Notes under the pieces: model-generated
Databases searched by the model: none
What the model was told of the DNA's origin: nothing
What the model saw: the letters and a program-made list of their open reading frames with translations, nothing else
Source: Hymenobacter sp. APR13
GTDB lineage: Bacteria > Bacteroidota > Bacteroidia > Cytophagales > Hymenobacteraceae
Assembly (NCBI RefSeq): GCF_000737515.1
Contig: NZ_CP006587.1
Span: forward strand, 3,095,001 to 3,159,000
Direction of reading: 5' to 3'
DNA length: 64,000 nt
Part shown: in pieces, positions 7,316 through 15,033 of the stretch
Numbering within the stretch: the stretch's first letter is position 1
Layout of the letters: each line of letters opens with the position of its first letter
Position numbers and translations under genes: made by a program

Positions 7316-8860
7316 TTGCGTCTGTCGTTTCGGTTGTCTGCTTTCTGGTTGCCGCTGCTTGCCCTGCTGGCCGTGGTGGCGGTGCGCCTGCACGGCCTGG
7401 GCCAGGTAGCGTTACCCGACTACGACTCAGTGCGCAACTGGCAGATTGTGCAGGAAGTGGCCCACGGCAACCTGCGCAACCTGTTTCACCACGGTAGCCC
7501 CGGCTTCTCGCTGCTCTACGCCCCGGTGGCCTGGCTAACCTCCGACTACCACGTGTTCCAGGGCCTGAACGGGCTGGTGGCCGTGGCGGCGCTGGGCTGG
7601 CTGGTGCAGTGGGTTGCCCGCGAATGGCGCCTCACCGCGCCGGAAACTGCCCTGCTGCTGCTGTTCACGGGTACCTCCGTGTTCCTCACCTTCTCCGGCC
7701 GCGACTTCACCATGGGCTCGTGGAGTTTGCTGCTGTTTGTGGGGCTGCTGCGGGCGCACTACCGGCGGCTGCAACAGCCCAGTGCGGCGGCGCTGCTGCG
7801 GGCGGCCGTGTGGCTGGCGGCCGGGCTCAGCATCAACTACAAATTTCTGCTCACGCTGCCCATTCTGCTGGTGCTGGAGCTGTTCTACGGTGGCCGGCTG
7901 CTCTGGCAGTGGCGCAACCTGGGGCGGGTGCTGCTGGTGCTGGCCGCGCCCTACGTGTTGCTGGGCGCGCTGGGCGCCGCCGGCGGAGTGCCGTGGTACC
8001 GGTGGCCGGCCGTGTACTACAACCTGGTGTTTCCGGGCGCCCAAAACGCCGCCGGCCGCACCGGCCACCTGCGCTTCGACGGGCTCTACTACCTGCGCTT
8101 CCTGCGCGACTTCGAGTCGCCGGTGCTGGGGCCAGGGCTGGCGGCGGGGCTGTGGCTGCTGAGGCGACGACTAGGGCGGTTAGGGCAGCTGGCGCGGCCG
8201 CGCTGGCCGTGGCCCGCGCCGGGGCTGGCGCTGTATCTGACGGTGTGGGCCGGTTGCTTTCTGGTGGGCATGTCGTTGCTGCTGAAAGCGCCGCGGGGGA
8301 TGCTGCTGGCGTATCCGCTGCTGTACGTGCTGGCGTTTCTTGGGCTGCGGGAGCTGCTGCGCCGGTGGGCGGGGCCTGCGGTGGGGCAGGGGCTGCTGGC
8401 GGCCGTGATGCTGCTGGCCGTGGCGTTCAACCTCTTCCGGATTCAGCGCGAAATCTACGCTTACGCGCCCACCCGCTATGGGCAAGTGGCCGCCTGGCTG
8501 CAGCAGCAGCAGCCTGGGCCGGTGCGCGTGGCCAGCACCCTCAGCCTGGGAGTGGCCCCCTTCCTGGCTGCGTCTGACACTGTTTCGGTCATCGTGAAGG
8601 AAGCCGACCTCGCCCAGGCCCGCCGCCAGGGCATACAGTACGTGCTGCTCGACGCCACCTGGCGGGTCGTCAATGCCACCGCCTTCGACTCATTGCGCCG
8701 CCAGCCGCCGCTGGTCGCCTGGCCTGAGCCGCTGCTCACCGCGCCGCTGCTGTTCCTGGAGCATTCCGAGTACACCGGCCTCGGCTACGAAGAAACCCTG
8801 CAGCTGCAGCGCGCCGCCCAGGATTCCGCCCAGCTGCGCCTCTACCGCCTGCGGCCCTGA
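7316..8860 (+). CDS. GT-C-type multi-pass membrane glycosyltransferase (GT39/ArnT-like)
   Basis: 514 residues with about ten or more hydrophobic helices. The first helix (about 9-26) is followed by PDYDSVRNW, an acidic loop like the catalytic first extracytoplasmic loop of GT-C enzymes, which use lipid-linked sugars to modify proteins or lipids outside the membrane. GRDFTMGSWSLL in mid-protein is also typical of the GT39-like group. The C-terminal third is a soluble extracytoplasmic region. The start is TTG at 7316: no ATG occurs before about 7710 in frame, the first helix would otherwise be lost, and a promoter element lies 29 bases upstream. No partner genes are adjacent; acceptor and donor are unknown. 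Confidence 0.75.
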   Translation: MRLSFRLSAFWLPLLALLAVVAVRLHGLGQVALPDYDSVRNWQIVQEVAHGNLRNLFHHGSPGFSLLYAPVAWLTSDYHVFQGLNGLVAVAALGWLVQWVAREWRLTAPETALLLLFTGTSVFLTFSGRDFTMGSWSLLLFVGLLRAHYRRLQQPSAAALLRAAVWLAAGLSINYKFLLTLPILLVLELFYGGRLLWQWRNLGRVLLVLAAPYVLLGALGAAGGVPWYRWPAVYYNLVFPGAQNAAGRTGHLRFDGLYYLRFLRDFESPVLGPGLAAGLWLLRRRLGRLGQLARPRWPWPAPGLALYLTVWAGCFLVGMSLLLKAPRGMLLAYPLLYVLAFLGLRELLRRWAGPAVGQGLLAAVMLLAVAFNLFRIQREIYAYAPTRYGQVAAWLQQQQPGPVRVASTLSLGVAPFLAASDTVSVIVKEADLAQARRQGIQYVLLDATWRVVNATAFDSLRRQPPLVAWPEPLLTAPLLFLEHSEYTGLGYEETLQLQRAAQDSAQLRLYRLRP

Positions 8861-8950
8861 TTATGATCTGGCCGGCGGCAGCCGCTGTTCAACTAACTGC
8901 CGGCCGCGCCTCTTCCACGATTCCACCAGCACAACGTCAACTGGCGACAA

Positions 8951-8980
8951 CCGGTCGGACGGCTAACACCGTCTGACCGG
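8951..8980 (+). other. Hairpin downstream of the glycosyltransferase gene
   Basis: CCGGTCGGACGG (8951-8962) and CCGTCTGACCGG (8969-8980) form a near-perfect 12-base stem with a 6-base loop and no T-run. It may stabilise the mRNA 3' end before the terminator that follows. Confidence 0.5.
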
Positions 8981-9004
8981 CATATCTGCTTTGAACCCAG
9001 CAAC

Positions 9005-9032
9005 AAAAAAGCAGCCCGAAGGCTGCTTTTTT
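9005..9032. terminator. Bidirectional intrinsic terminator
   Basis: AAAAAAGCAGCC-CGAA-GGCTGCTTTTTT, a 12-base stem with a tetraloop, between two convergent genes (the glycosyltransferase and the SGNH lipoprotein). Confidence 0.85.
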
Positions 9033-9058
9033 ACAAAAGGGAAGTACCAGCTGGCGGC

Positions 9059-10423
9059 TTACGGATTGGCCTGCGTGGGCAGGTTGTTCACGTTGATCAG
9101 CGGAATGCTGGTGTTGTAGCTTTCGTTGATTTTGCGTAGAAACACGTTGGCCAGCAGCGCATTGCCACGGGGCGTCAGCGTGGTGCGGTCCAGCGAGTAG
9201 AAGTTGCCGCGCACCAGCTCCGGCGTGTAGTTCACCCCGTTGATATTGATGTTGCCGGCCACCTGCGAAAACAGCGCGTCGTTGGTGTCGATGAGCGGCA
9301 GCTTGAACGTGGTGTTGGCCAGCGCCGCCATTCCCGTGCGGAAGTCCTCGGCCACCTGGCTGATGCGGGCTACTTCGAGGTAGTCCAGCACGTCGGCCCC
9401 GCTGACCGGGTTCTGGCGGCTGCCGTAGGGGCGGGTCTGGGGTGCGCCCGTCACCGACTCCAGCCGCCCGATGCGGCGCTGGCCGCTGGGCAGCACGTAG
9501 TCTTCACCCGAAACCACCTGAATGGCCCCTGTGAAGGCGCGCACAAACAGCGTGTCGTTGGCAGTAGCGGTGTTCTGGCGCAGACGCTGCTGCACGTCGA
9601 GGCCGCGGCTCAGGCGCAGGACAGGCAGGGTAGCCAGGGAAGGCGGCAGCGCCACCACGCCGGCGCGCCCGCCCGCCGACAGCTGGGCCAGCAGCAGCCG
9701 GGCATTGGCTGTGAGGGTCGATGCGGAAGGCAGCGGACCGCAGTTGCCGCCGCTCACCACGTAGGGCAGCAGGTCATCGAGGCCCGCGAAAAACGTGAAG
9801 AACGAGGCGTTGGCGCTGGCCGTCGTTACCACCTGCAGGTAAGTGCGGTTGTCGTTGGCCGGCAGCAGCCGCTCGAAATAAGGGTTGAACAGACCGATGC
9901 GGGTGAGGTTGGCCGTGTTGCCAAGGCCCGCGATGCTGATCTGGCTGAGGCGCAGGCCAGACACGCCCAGGTTCTGCGGCAGCGTGGCGCCCGCACGGGG
10001 GTAGAGGTACAGCGTATCGGCGCCGTTGCAGCCGGTGGTGTTGACGAAGCGGGCCAGCGTGGCGGCCGGCTTCACGCGGGTCGTGCGGGGCAGGCCGTTG
10101 GCCTCAAACCCGGCCAGCGTGAGGTAGCCGGTGCCGGCTCCGTCGGCCAGCAGCGGCTGGGTGAAGGTGGCGTTGGCATCTACCTTGGCAAACTGCCCGG
10201 CAATCAGGTTGGCGTAGGAATACGACTGGCTGGCGCTCGTCAGGCCGCCATCGGCAAAACCAGCCGTGTAGGAGTCGCCGACGGCCAGGTAGCGGGTCAG
10301 GTCGAGGCCATTGCTGCTCAGGGCGGGCACGGGCTGGTCGGGCGAGCAGCCCGCCAGCAGCAGCAGGGCGCCGGCCGTAGCGGGCAGCGCCGCCCGCAGA
10401 ATTGAAGTAGAAAAAGTATGCAC
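9059..10423 (-). CDS. SGNH/GDSL-family hydrolase, predicted lipoprotein
   Basis: 454 residues. A lipoprotein signal ends in LLLAGC with C26 as the lipidated cysteine. The GDSL block is YLAVGDSYTAGF with S51 as candidate nucleophile. Further on, FAGLDDLLPYVVSGG resembles the block with the family's oxyanion-hole residues. Such enzymes are esterases or lipases of varied specificity; this one is probably anchored in the outer membrane or periplasm. It follows the FadL/OmpP1-type porin gene by 46 bases on the same strand, so the two are probably co-transcribed, and an esterase working with an outer-membrane channel for hydrophobic compounds is a reasonable inference. Confidence 0.8.
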   Translation of the reverse strand: MHTFSTSILRAALPATAGALLLLAGCSPDQPVPALSSNGLDLTRYLAVGDSYTAGFADGGLTSASQSYSYANLIAGQFAKVDANATFTQPLLADGAGTGYLTLAGFEANGLPRTTRVKPAATLARFVNTTGCNGADTLYLYPRAGATLPQNLGVSGLRLSQISIAGLGNTANLTRIGLFNPYFERLLPANDNRTYLQVVTTASANASFFTFFAGLDDLLPYVVSGGNCGPLPSASTLTANARLLLAQLSAGGRAGVVALPPSLATLPVLRLSRGLDVQQRLRQNTATANDTLFVRAFTGAIQVVSGEDYVLPSGQRRIGRLESVTGAPQTRPYGSRQNPVSGADVLDYLEVARISQVAEDFRTGMAALANTTFKLPLIDTNDALFSQVAGNININGVNYTPELVRGNFYSLDRTTLTPRGNALLANVFLRKINESYNTSIPLINVNNLPTQANP

Positions 10424-10469
10424 TAAAGTCAGGCCTTAAATGAGAAGGGAAGCGGGCATGAGCCGCCGA

Positions 10470-11723
10470 CTACTTAACCGGGCTGGCCGCACGGCCCCCA
10501 AACGAGTAGGAAAGCCCCACAGCCGCCGTCTGTACCGCCGTGCGGTACGAGCCGTCGATGTTGCTTACCACGTCGCGCGACGGGTTCACGCGGGCGCGCC
10601 GCTCGCCGCCCTGGGCGTAGCTGTAGGCCAGATCCAGCAGCAGGTTGGATTTCAGCGCCAAACTCAAGCCCACGGAGCCCCCGAGCAGGTTGGCGTCGGG
10701 TAGGTCGGGCGAGATAAACTCGTCGCGCACGGGCGTTTCGTCGTAGCTCACGCCGCCGCGCACGCTCAGGTTGGGCGTTACGGTATACTCGGCGCCTACG
10801 CGGAAGGCCATGGCGTCTTCGTAGCGGCGGCCGGCCGTCACGCGGGAAGCATTATCCAGCTCGAAGTTCAGCGAATCGTAGCGGCTCCAGCTGGTGAGGT
10901 GAAAGTCAAACGTCACCAGCAGGTTCTTGGTCATGCGGTCGGCCATACCCACGGCCAGGGTGGAAGGCAGCTCCAGATCGGTGCGGAAGCCGGCCCGGGC
11001 CGGGAACTGCGCGGCATCCCGCTCCGGAATGTTGGCGTAGGCGGCCTCGCCGTTGCGTACTTTCAGCGTCACGGGCGTACGGTAGCTGATGCCGAAAGCC
11101 AGGTTGTCGGCGGTGCGGCCATACAGGCCCACATTGGCGCCGTAGCCGCTGCCGCTGCCCGTAAACAGGGCCTGGGCGGTTGGGTCGTCGTACTGGCCCA
11201 AAGCGCGCTGCTGGCGCATGTCGCCGTAGGCATAAATCATGCCGGCACCCAGGCTGAAATTCTCGCTGAGCTGGTAGCCTACCGTGGGCTGCACATACAG
11301 GCTGGTAAAGCGGGCTTCCTGCACCACGCTACGGCCCTCCCAGTTCGAAGGCCACTTAGTGTTGTAGCCGAAGGGCTGATTAACACTCAACCCCACGCTG
11401 AATTTGCTGTTGAGGCGCGTGGCGGCGTAGAAGTAGCCGCTCGGCTGGGGCTGCAGCTCCTGGCGCGTAAGGCGCCGCGAGTCGGTGCCTACAAACGAGG
11501 ACAGCCGCGCCGTGCCCAGGCCGCCCACGCTCACGTGGGTCAGCGAGTCGAGGTGGCCCAGCGCCCCAGGATTGTAGTAGAGCACGGCAATGTCGCGCAC
11601 GTACGCCGTACCAGCCCCGCCCAGCCCCAGCAGGCGCGCACTCTGCGGCGCCGACTGAAAGCCGCCAGCGGTGGCGGAAAGCGAAAGAAACAGAAAACCA
11701 GAAAGAAAGTAATGACGCGCCAT
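10470..11723 (-). CDS. Outer-membrane transport protein, OmpP1/FadL/TodX-like
   Basis: 417 residues: a signal peptide (MARHYFLSGFLFLSLSATAG), an N-terminal region with SARLLGLGGAGTAYV and YYNPGAL, the hallmark of the FadL-type plug, then alternating beta-strands of a 14-strand barrel ending in VGLSYSF. Family members bring long-chain fatty acids or other hydrophobic molecules across the outer membrane. The frame is open upstream to 11873, but the ATG at 11723 starts the signal peptide and is 28 bases from a TACCTTTG promoter element. It is the first gene of a likely two-gene operon with the SGNH lipoprotein. Confidence 0.85.
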   Translation of the reverse strand: MARHYFLSGFLFLSLSATAGGFQSAPQSARLLGLGGAGTAYVRDIAVLYYNPGALGHLDSLTHVSVGGLGTARLSSFVGTDSRRLTRQELQPQPSGYFYAATRLNSKFSVGLSVNQPFGYNTKWPSNWEGRSVVQEARFTSLYVQPTVGYQLSENFSLGAGMIYAYGDMRQQRALGQYDDPTAQALFTGSGSGYGANVGLYGRTADNLAFGISYRTPVTLKVRNGEAAYANIPERDAAQFPARAGFRTDLELPSTLAVGMADRMTKNLLVTFDFHLTSWSRYDSLNFELDNASRVTAGRRYEDAMAFRVGAEYTVTPNLSVRGGVSYDETPVRDEFISPDLPDANLLGGSVGLSLALKSNLLLDLAYSYAQGGERRARVNPSRDVVSNIDGSYRTAVQTAAVGLSYSFGGRAASPVK

Positions 11724-11750
11724 GCAGACAGGGTTTCGGACAATAGGCCG

Positions 11751-11758
11751 CAAAGGTA
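11751..11758 (-). promoter_or_regulatory. -7 promoter element of the porin-SGNH operon
   Basis: Minus-strand TACCTTTG followed by GCGGC, 28 bases before the ATG at 11723, the same spacing as at the Nudix gene. Confidence 0.6.
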
Positions 11759-11895
11759 GCGTTCTGAGGTGATTAAGTGAGTAGGCCGCTAAGGGATTAC
11801 GCGGGAAATTCCACCGGCCGCTTCTGCGGTCTGCAGCGCCCCGGATACGCCCTGCCGCGCGGGCTTTTTCCAACGTTTCCCGCGCGTGCTCCGGG

Positions 11896-12942
11896 CTAGC
11901 GCTTCACGCCGAGGCTGTCCAGCGCGTGCTGGTAGCGGCGGGCGTTCTGGCGGTGCTCGGCGTAGGTTTCGGCGAAGTCGGAGAAGCCGCTCAGGTCGGC
12001 GCGGGCGCAGAAAAACAGGTAGCGGTGCGCCGCCGGCCGCAGCACCGCATCCAGGCTCTGGCGGTTGGCCGACGTGATGGGGCCGGGTGGCAGGCCCTTG
12101 TGGCGGTAGGTGTTGTAGGGCGAGTCCACCAGCTTGTCGCGATTGAGCACCCGCTTCACCCCAAAGTTGCCGATGGCCCACAGCAGCGTAGGGTCGGCCT
12201 GGAGGCGCATGCCGCGCCGCAGCCGGTTGAGGTACACGCCCGCAATAACCGGCTTGTCCTCTTTCTTGGCCGTTTCGCGCTGCACGATGCTGGCCAGCAC
12301 GTGCACCTCGGGCACGGTCAGCTGCAGCGAATCGGCCCGCTGGCGGCGCTGCGCGGTCCAGAAGCGGCGGTGCGTGGCCGCGGCTGAATCCAAGAACGTG
12401 CGCGCCGAGGTGTTCCAGAAGGCCCGGTAGGGGCCGGGCAGAAACAGCGTCAGGATGGTGGTGGTGTCGAGCTGGTAGCGGCGGCGCAGGTAGGCATTGT
12501 TCTGCAGCAGCCGGCGCAGCTCCAGCGAGTCGGCCTCCAACTGCCGGCTGATCTGGCGCGTGAGCTGGGGCTTGTACTTGAAGGCGTCGAGCGTGAAGGC
12601 CACCGTGTCCTGGCGGCCGGCCAGCAGCATCTCCAGCAGCGCGGCGTTGCCGAGGCCGGGCGCCAGCCGGTAGCGGCCGGGGCGCACGTGGGCCGGATAC
12701 TCGCGCTGCGTGGCCAGCCACTCAAACGTGCCGGGGTCGCGCAGCAGCTCCTGCCGCCGCAGCGAGTCGCGCACGGCCGGCCAGCCCGCGCCCGTCCGGA
12801 TGTACAGATACGCGGCCCCGTACGGCGACTCGGCCACGTTGGGCTGCCACAGCACGCGCCACGCGCCGTATAGCGCCGCGCCGCCAGTTAGTAGCAGCAC
12901 AACAAGCACAAACCAAAGCCAAGAGCGGGCAGCAGTAGTCAA
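11896..12942 (-). CDS. mltG: Endolytic murein transglycosylase MltG
   Basis: This inner-membrane lytic transglycosylase (YceG family) cuts nascent glycan strands and helps to end peptidoglycan synthesis. 348 residues: a TM helix at about 8-26, a LysM-like subdomain (about 40-140), and the catalytic core with the glutamate E223 in ASIVQRETAKKEDK, then GVYLNRLRRGMRLQADPT and the family end PYNTYRHKGLPPGPITS. I place the start at TTG 12942. The frame is open to 12975, but a TACCTTTG promoter element occupies 12973-12980, so the mRNA cannot cover that upstream part. The promoter therefore sets the start. Confidence 0.88.
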   Translation of the reverse strand: MTTAARSWLWFVLVVLLLTGGAALYGAWRVLWQPNVAESPYGAAYLYIRTGAGWPAVRDSLRRQELLRDPGTFEWLATQREYPAHVRPGRYRLAPGLGNAALLEMLLAGRQDTVAFTLDAFKYKPQLTRQISRQLEADSLELRRLLQNNAYLRRRYQLDTTTILTLFLPGPYRAFWNTSARTFLDSAAATHRRFWTAQRRQRADSLQLTVPEVHVLASIVQRETAKKEDKPVIAGVYLNRLRRGMRLQADPTLLWAIGNFGVKRVLNRDKLVDSPYNTYRHKGLPPGPITSANRQSLDAVLRPAAHRYLFFCARADLSGFSDFAETYAEHRQNARRYQHALDSLGVKR

Positions 12943-12972
12943 AAGCAGCAGAGAACAGTGAAACCAAAGTCC

Positions 12973-12980
12973 CAAAGGTA
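12973..12980 (-). promoter_or_regulatory. -7 promoter element of mltG
   Basis: Minus-strand TACCTTTG, 30 bases before the TTG at 12942. It excludes a start codon at 12975. Confidence 0.6.
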
Positions 12981-12983
12981 ACG

Positions 12984-13163
12984 CGCCGCGCGGCTGTGGC
13001 CCGGACTTCAGTCCGGCGCCCGAAACCGTTCGAACGGCGCGGGGACGTCAACTGCACAATTCGCGCTACTGCCAATCGCGCTGCTCAAGGAAGGGTGCTG
13101 CGTGAAAGTGATGTTCAGTAGCCACGGGCTCCGGACTAAAGTCCGGGCCACAGCCACGCGGCG
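12984..13163. repeat. 33-base inverted repeat with internal CCGGACT palindromes
   Basis: The left arm (12984-13016) starts CGCCGCGCGGCTGTGGCCCG and ends GACTTCAGTCCGG. The right arm (13131-13163) is its complement with two mismatches. Each arm ends in its own short palindrome, CCGGACTnnAGTCCGG. Confidence 0.8.
13028..13073. repeat. REP-like element, family C, diverged copy
   Basis: GTTCGAACGGCGCGGGGACG and the following bases to TTCGCGCTACTGCC match the complement of 6611-6658 with several changes. It lies inside the loop of the 12984-13163 inverted repeat. Confidence 0.6.
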
Positions 13164-13323
13164 CGGTTCCGCATGGCCGCTACGCGGCCGCCGGTTCGGA
13201 AACCGGCCCGGCGGGGCGGCGTACGGTCTTGCCGACTTTGTCGGCGCAGACCGTCGCCAGCGCAGTCGTCGCCACCACTACGAACTACGAGCGACTAATA
13301 ACTAACAACGAGCAACCAAAAAC

Positions 13324-14808
13324 CTACTCGCCGTTGACCAGGGCCGCAATGGCTTCAGCGGCTTCCTGCTGGCTCTGGCGGCGCGCAATTTCCACGGGCG
13401 GCGCGGCCCGTACTTCGCAGTCGGGGATGGAGCACCGCTCGCAGGTTTCGTTGACGCGCTTCTGTACGATGGCCGGGTCGTTGAGGAACTGCACTTTCTG
13501 GCGCAGGTTGTCGTCGCAGAGCAGGCCCACGGTTACGCTCACCGCCGGCTCGTTGGCTGTGCCGGCGCGGGCCAGCGAGAGGCACAGGTACTCGTCTTCG
13601 TTGGGGTAGCGCGAGCGTTGGGTGCCCAGCACGAAGGCCGGCGCCGGGCCGGCCGCCTGCTCCCGCGCCTCCCGGATCAGGCGAATGGACACCCAGCGGC
13701 GGCAGTATTTCTCGTGCAGCTCGTTGCCGTGCGGGTTGTGCAGGCGCGACAGATGCAGCTCCTTGCTCAGCAGGTAGGCCGCGTCGGCATCGGCTTGGTC
13801 GAAGCGCAGGAAAAACAAACTCTGGATACCGAAGTAGCGCGGCAGCAGGTTGGTGATGCGCTGCATGAACATCTCCGGCGACACGTCATACTTCGTGAGC
13901 ATAGCCTGCAGCAGCTCCGGTTGCCAGGTGGCCTGCCCGAAAAAGTCCTGCAGGTCGCGCACCAGGCTTTCTTCCTCCATCAGCAGCGCCCCGGCGAAAT
14001 AAGACGCCTTGAAGTTGTTGAGCACCTCATCGAAGGAATGCACCGGGAAGGTGGCATTCACGTAGGGCCGCTCCTTCAGATTGAGGTAGTTGAAAGCCAC
14101 CTCCCGGCCCAGCACAAACGACTCCTGTGCCTTGCTCAAACCCGGCCGCAGCAGCAGCGTGCGGGTTTTGGGCTGGAACACCGACCGCAGCCGGCCCAGC
14201 GCCGCGTACTCCGCCAGCTTCTCCCGGTCGAGGCGGTAGCCGTATTTCTGGCTGAGCACCCGCTCCAGCTGGGTGGTGTCGAAGGGAGCCCGGGTGCTCA
14301 GGTTCTGCTCGCCGCAGAAGGTTCGTACGTCCTGCTCCAGCTCCTCGAAGTAGTTGTCGTGCATCTCCTGGTAAGAGCGCAACGCGGCCAGAAAAAAGCT
14401 TTCCTGCCGCATTTCGTAGTTGCGGGCTATTTCGAAGATGGTGCTGATGAAGGCGTTCATCTTGGCCGGCGCGTCGGCAATCAGCTCCACGATGCGCAGC
14501 GGGTCCAGCCCGAACATCTCCAGCGGAAATTCCTTCAGCAGATCCGACTGCAGCAGCTCCGAAATCGGCTCCAGCCGCCGGCTCAGCGTCAGAGACGTGA
14601 GCTGGTCGTAGCTGACGCCCAGTACCTTGCTCAGGCCCAGAATCTTGTCAGCCTTGGGGTATTTCTTGCCTTTCTCAATCTCATTGAGGTAGGATACCGA
14701 CACGTCGCAGGCCCGGGCCAGCTCGGCGGGCGTGAAGCCGCGCTCCTGGCGCAGCTCGCGCAGTTTCAGCCCGAAAATGAGTCGGACAACCTGACCGTGG
14801 CTTAGCAT
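13324..14808 (-). CDS. XRE-family regulator of the RamB type (ImmA/IrrE-like plus DUF2083)
   Basis: 494 residues. An N-terminal helix-turn-helix of Cro/CI type (about 8-62, with ELARACDVSVSYLNEIEKGK) is followed by a long ImmA/IrrE-like region and a C-terminal DUF2083-type segment with the cysteines ETCERCSIPDCEVR. The HExxH zinc motif of active ImmA peptidases is replaced by GREVAFNYL, so protease activity is unlikely. In actinobacteria RamB and related short-chain-fatty-acyl regulators control aceA, aceB and acetate genes. Here the gene is divergent from aceB-aceA, which points to the same job. It probably binds the palindrome at 14939-14952 and may also control itself. Confidence 0.85.
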   Translation of the reverse strand: MLSHGQVVRLIFGLKLRELRQERGFTPAELARACDVSVSYLNEIEKGKKYPKADKILGLSKVLGVSYDQLTSLTLSRRLEPISELLQSDLLKEFPLEMFGLDPLRIVELIADAPAKMNAFISTIFEIARNYEMRQESFFLAALRSYQEMHDNYFEELEQDVRTFCGEQNLSTRAPFDTTQLERVLSQKYGYRLDREKLAEYAALGRLRSVFQPKTRTLLLRPGLSKAQESFVLGREVAFNYLNLKERPYVNATFPVHSFDEVLNNFKASYFAGALLMEEESLVRDLQDFFGQATWQPELLQAMLTKYDVSPEMFMQRITNLLPRYFGIQSLFFLRFDQADADAAYLLSKELHLSRLHNPHGNELHEKYCRRWVSIRLIREAREQAAGPAPAFVLGTQRSRYPNEDEYLCLSLARAGTANEPAVSVTVGLLCDDNLRQKVQFLNDPAIVQKRVNETCERCSIPDCEVRAAPPVEIARRQSQQEAAEAIAALVNGE

Positions 14809-14938
14809 TTATATAGGAGAGATGGGTAGAAGCAGGAGAGGAGAGCGGACGGGGAGCGGCGCGTGCCAGCAAAAAATGGCGGCGGTGCGGCATCCGGAAC
14901 CGCGCAAATCAACGCAAATTCAATGGGTTATAAAAATT

Positions 14939-14970
14939 AGCGAAAATTCGCTTGTTTAATAAAATTCGCT
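14939..14970. promoter_or_regulatory. Candidate operator for the RamB-like regulator
   Basis: AGCGAA-AA-TTCGCT (14939-14952) is a perfect inverted repeat, and AAAATTCGCT (14961-14970) repeats the half-site 5 bases before the aceB -7 element. GCAAATT and GCAAATC at 14903-14920 may be further weak half-sites. The position suits a repressor of aceB, but the link to the regulator is inference from gene order. Confidence 0.5.
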
Positions 14971-14974
14971 GAGC

Positions 14975-14982
14975 TACGTTTG
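14975..14982 (+). promoter_or_regulatory. -7 promoter element of aceB
   Basis: TACGTTTG matches TAnnTTTG and lies 52 bases before the ATG at 15034, directly after the repeated TTCGCT half-site. Confidence 0.55.
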
Positions 14983-15033
14983 TTCTGTCCTCAGCGTAGG
15001 GCCCCGATTGTTCTCACATTCAACCGATTCCCC

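Larger units (their letters stand above)
12981..13323. other. Gene-free, repeat-rich spacer between the XRE regulator and mltG
   Basis: About 340 bases with no coding frame. It holds a long inverted repeat (12984-13016 with 13131-13163), a family C REP-like copy (13028-13073), a GC-rich stretch with small hairpins (13165-13215), and an A/C-rich run of ACTAATAACTAACAAC-type words directly after the regulator stop codon. Confidence 0.6.

Noticed and set aside
11789..12721. Alternative 310-codon frame overlapping mltG
   Set aside because: It is another frame of the mltG region, Arg/Ala/Pro-rich; the mltG frame carries all conserved motifs.
13324..14808. Active metalloprotease role for the XRE/ImmA-like regulator
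   Set aside because: The HExxH motif is replaced by GREVAF, so zinc binding and proteolysis are unlikely.
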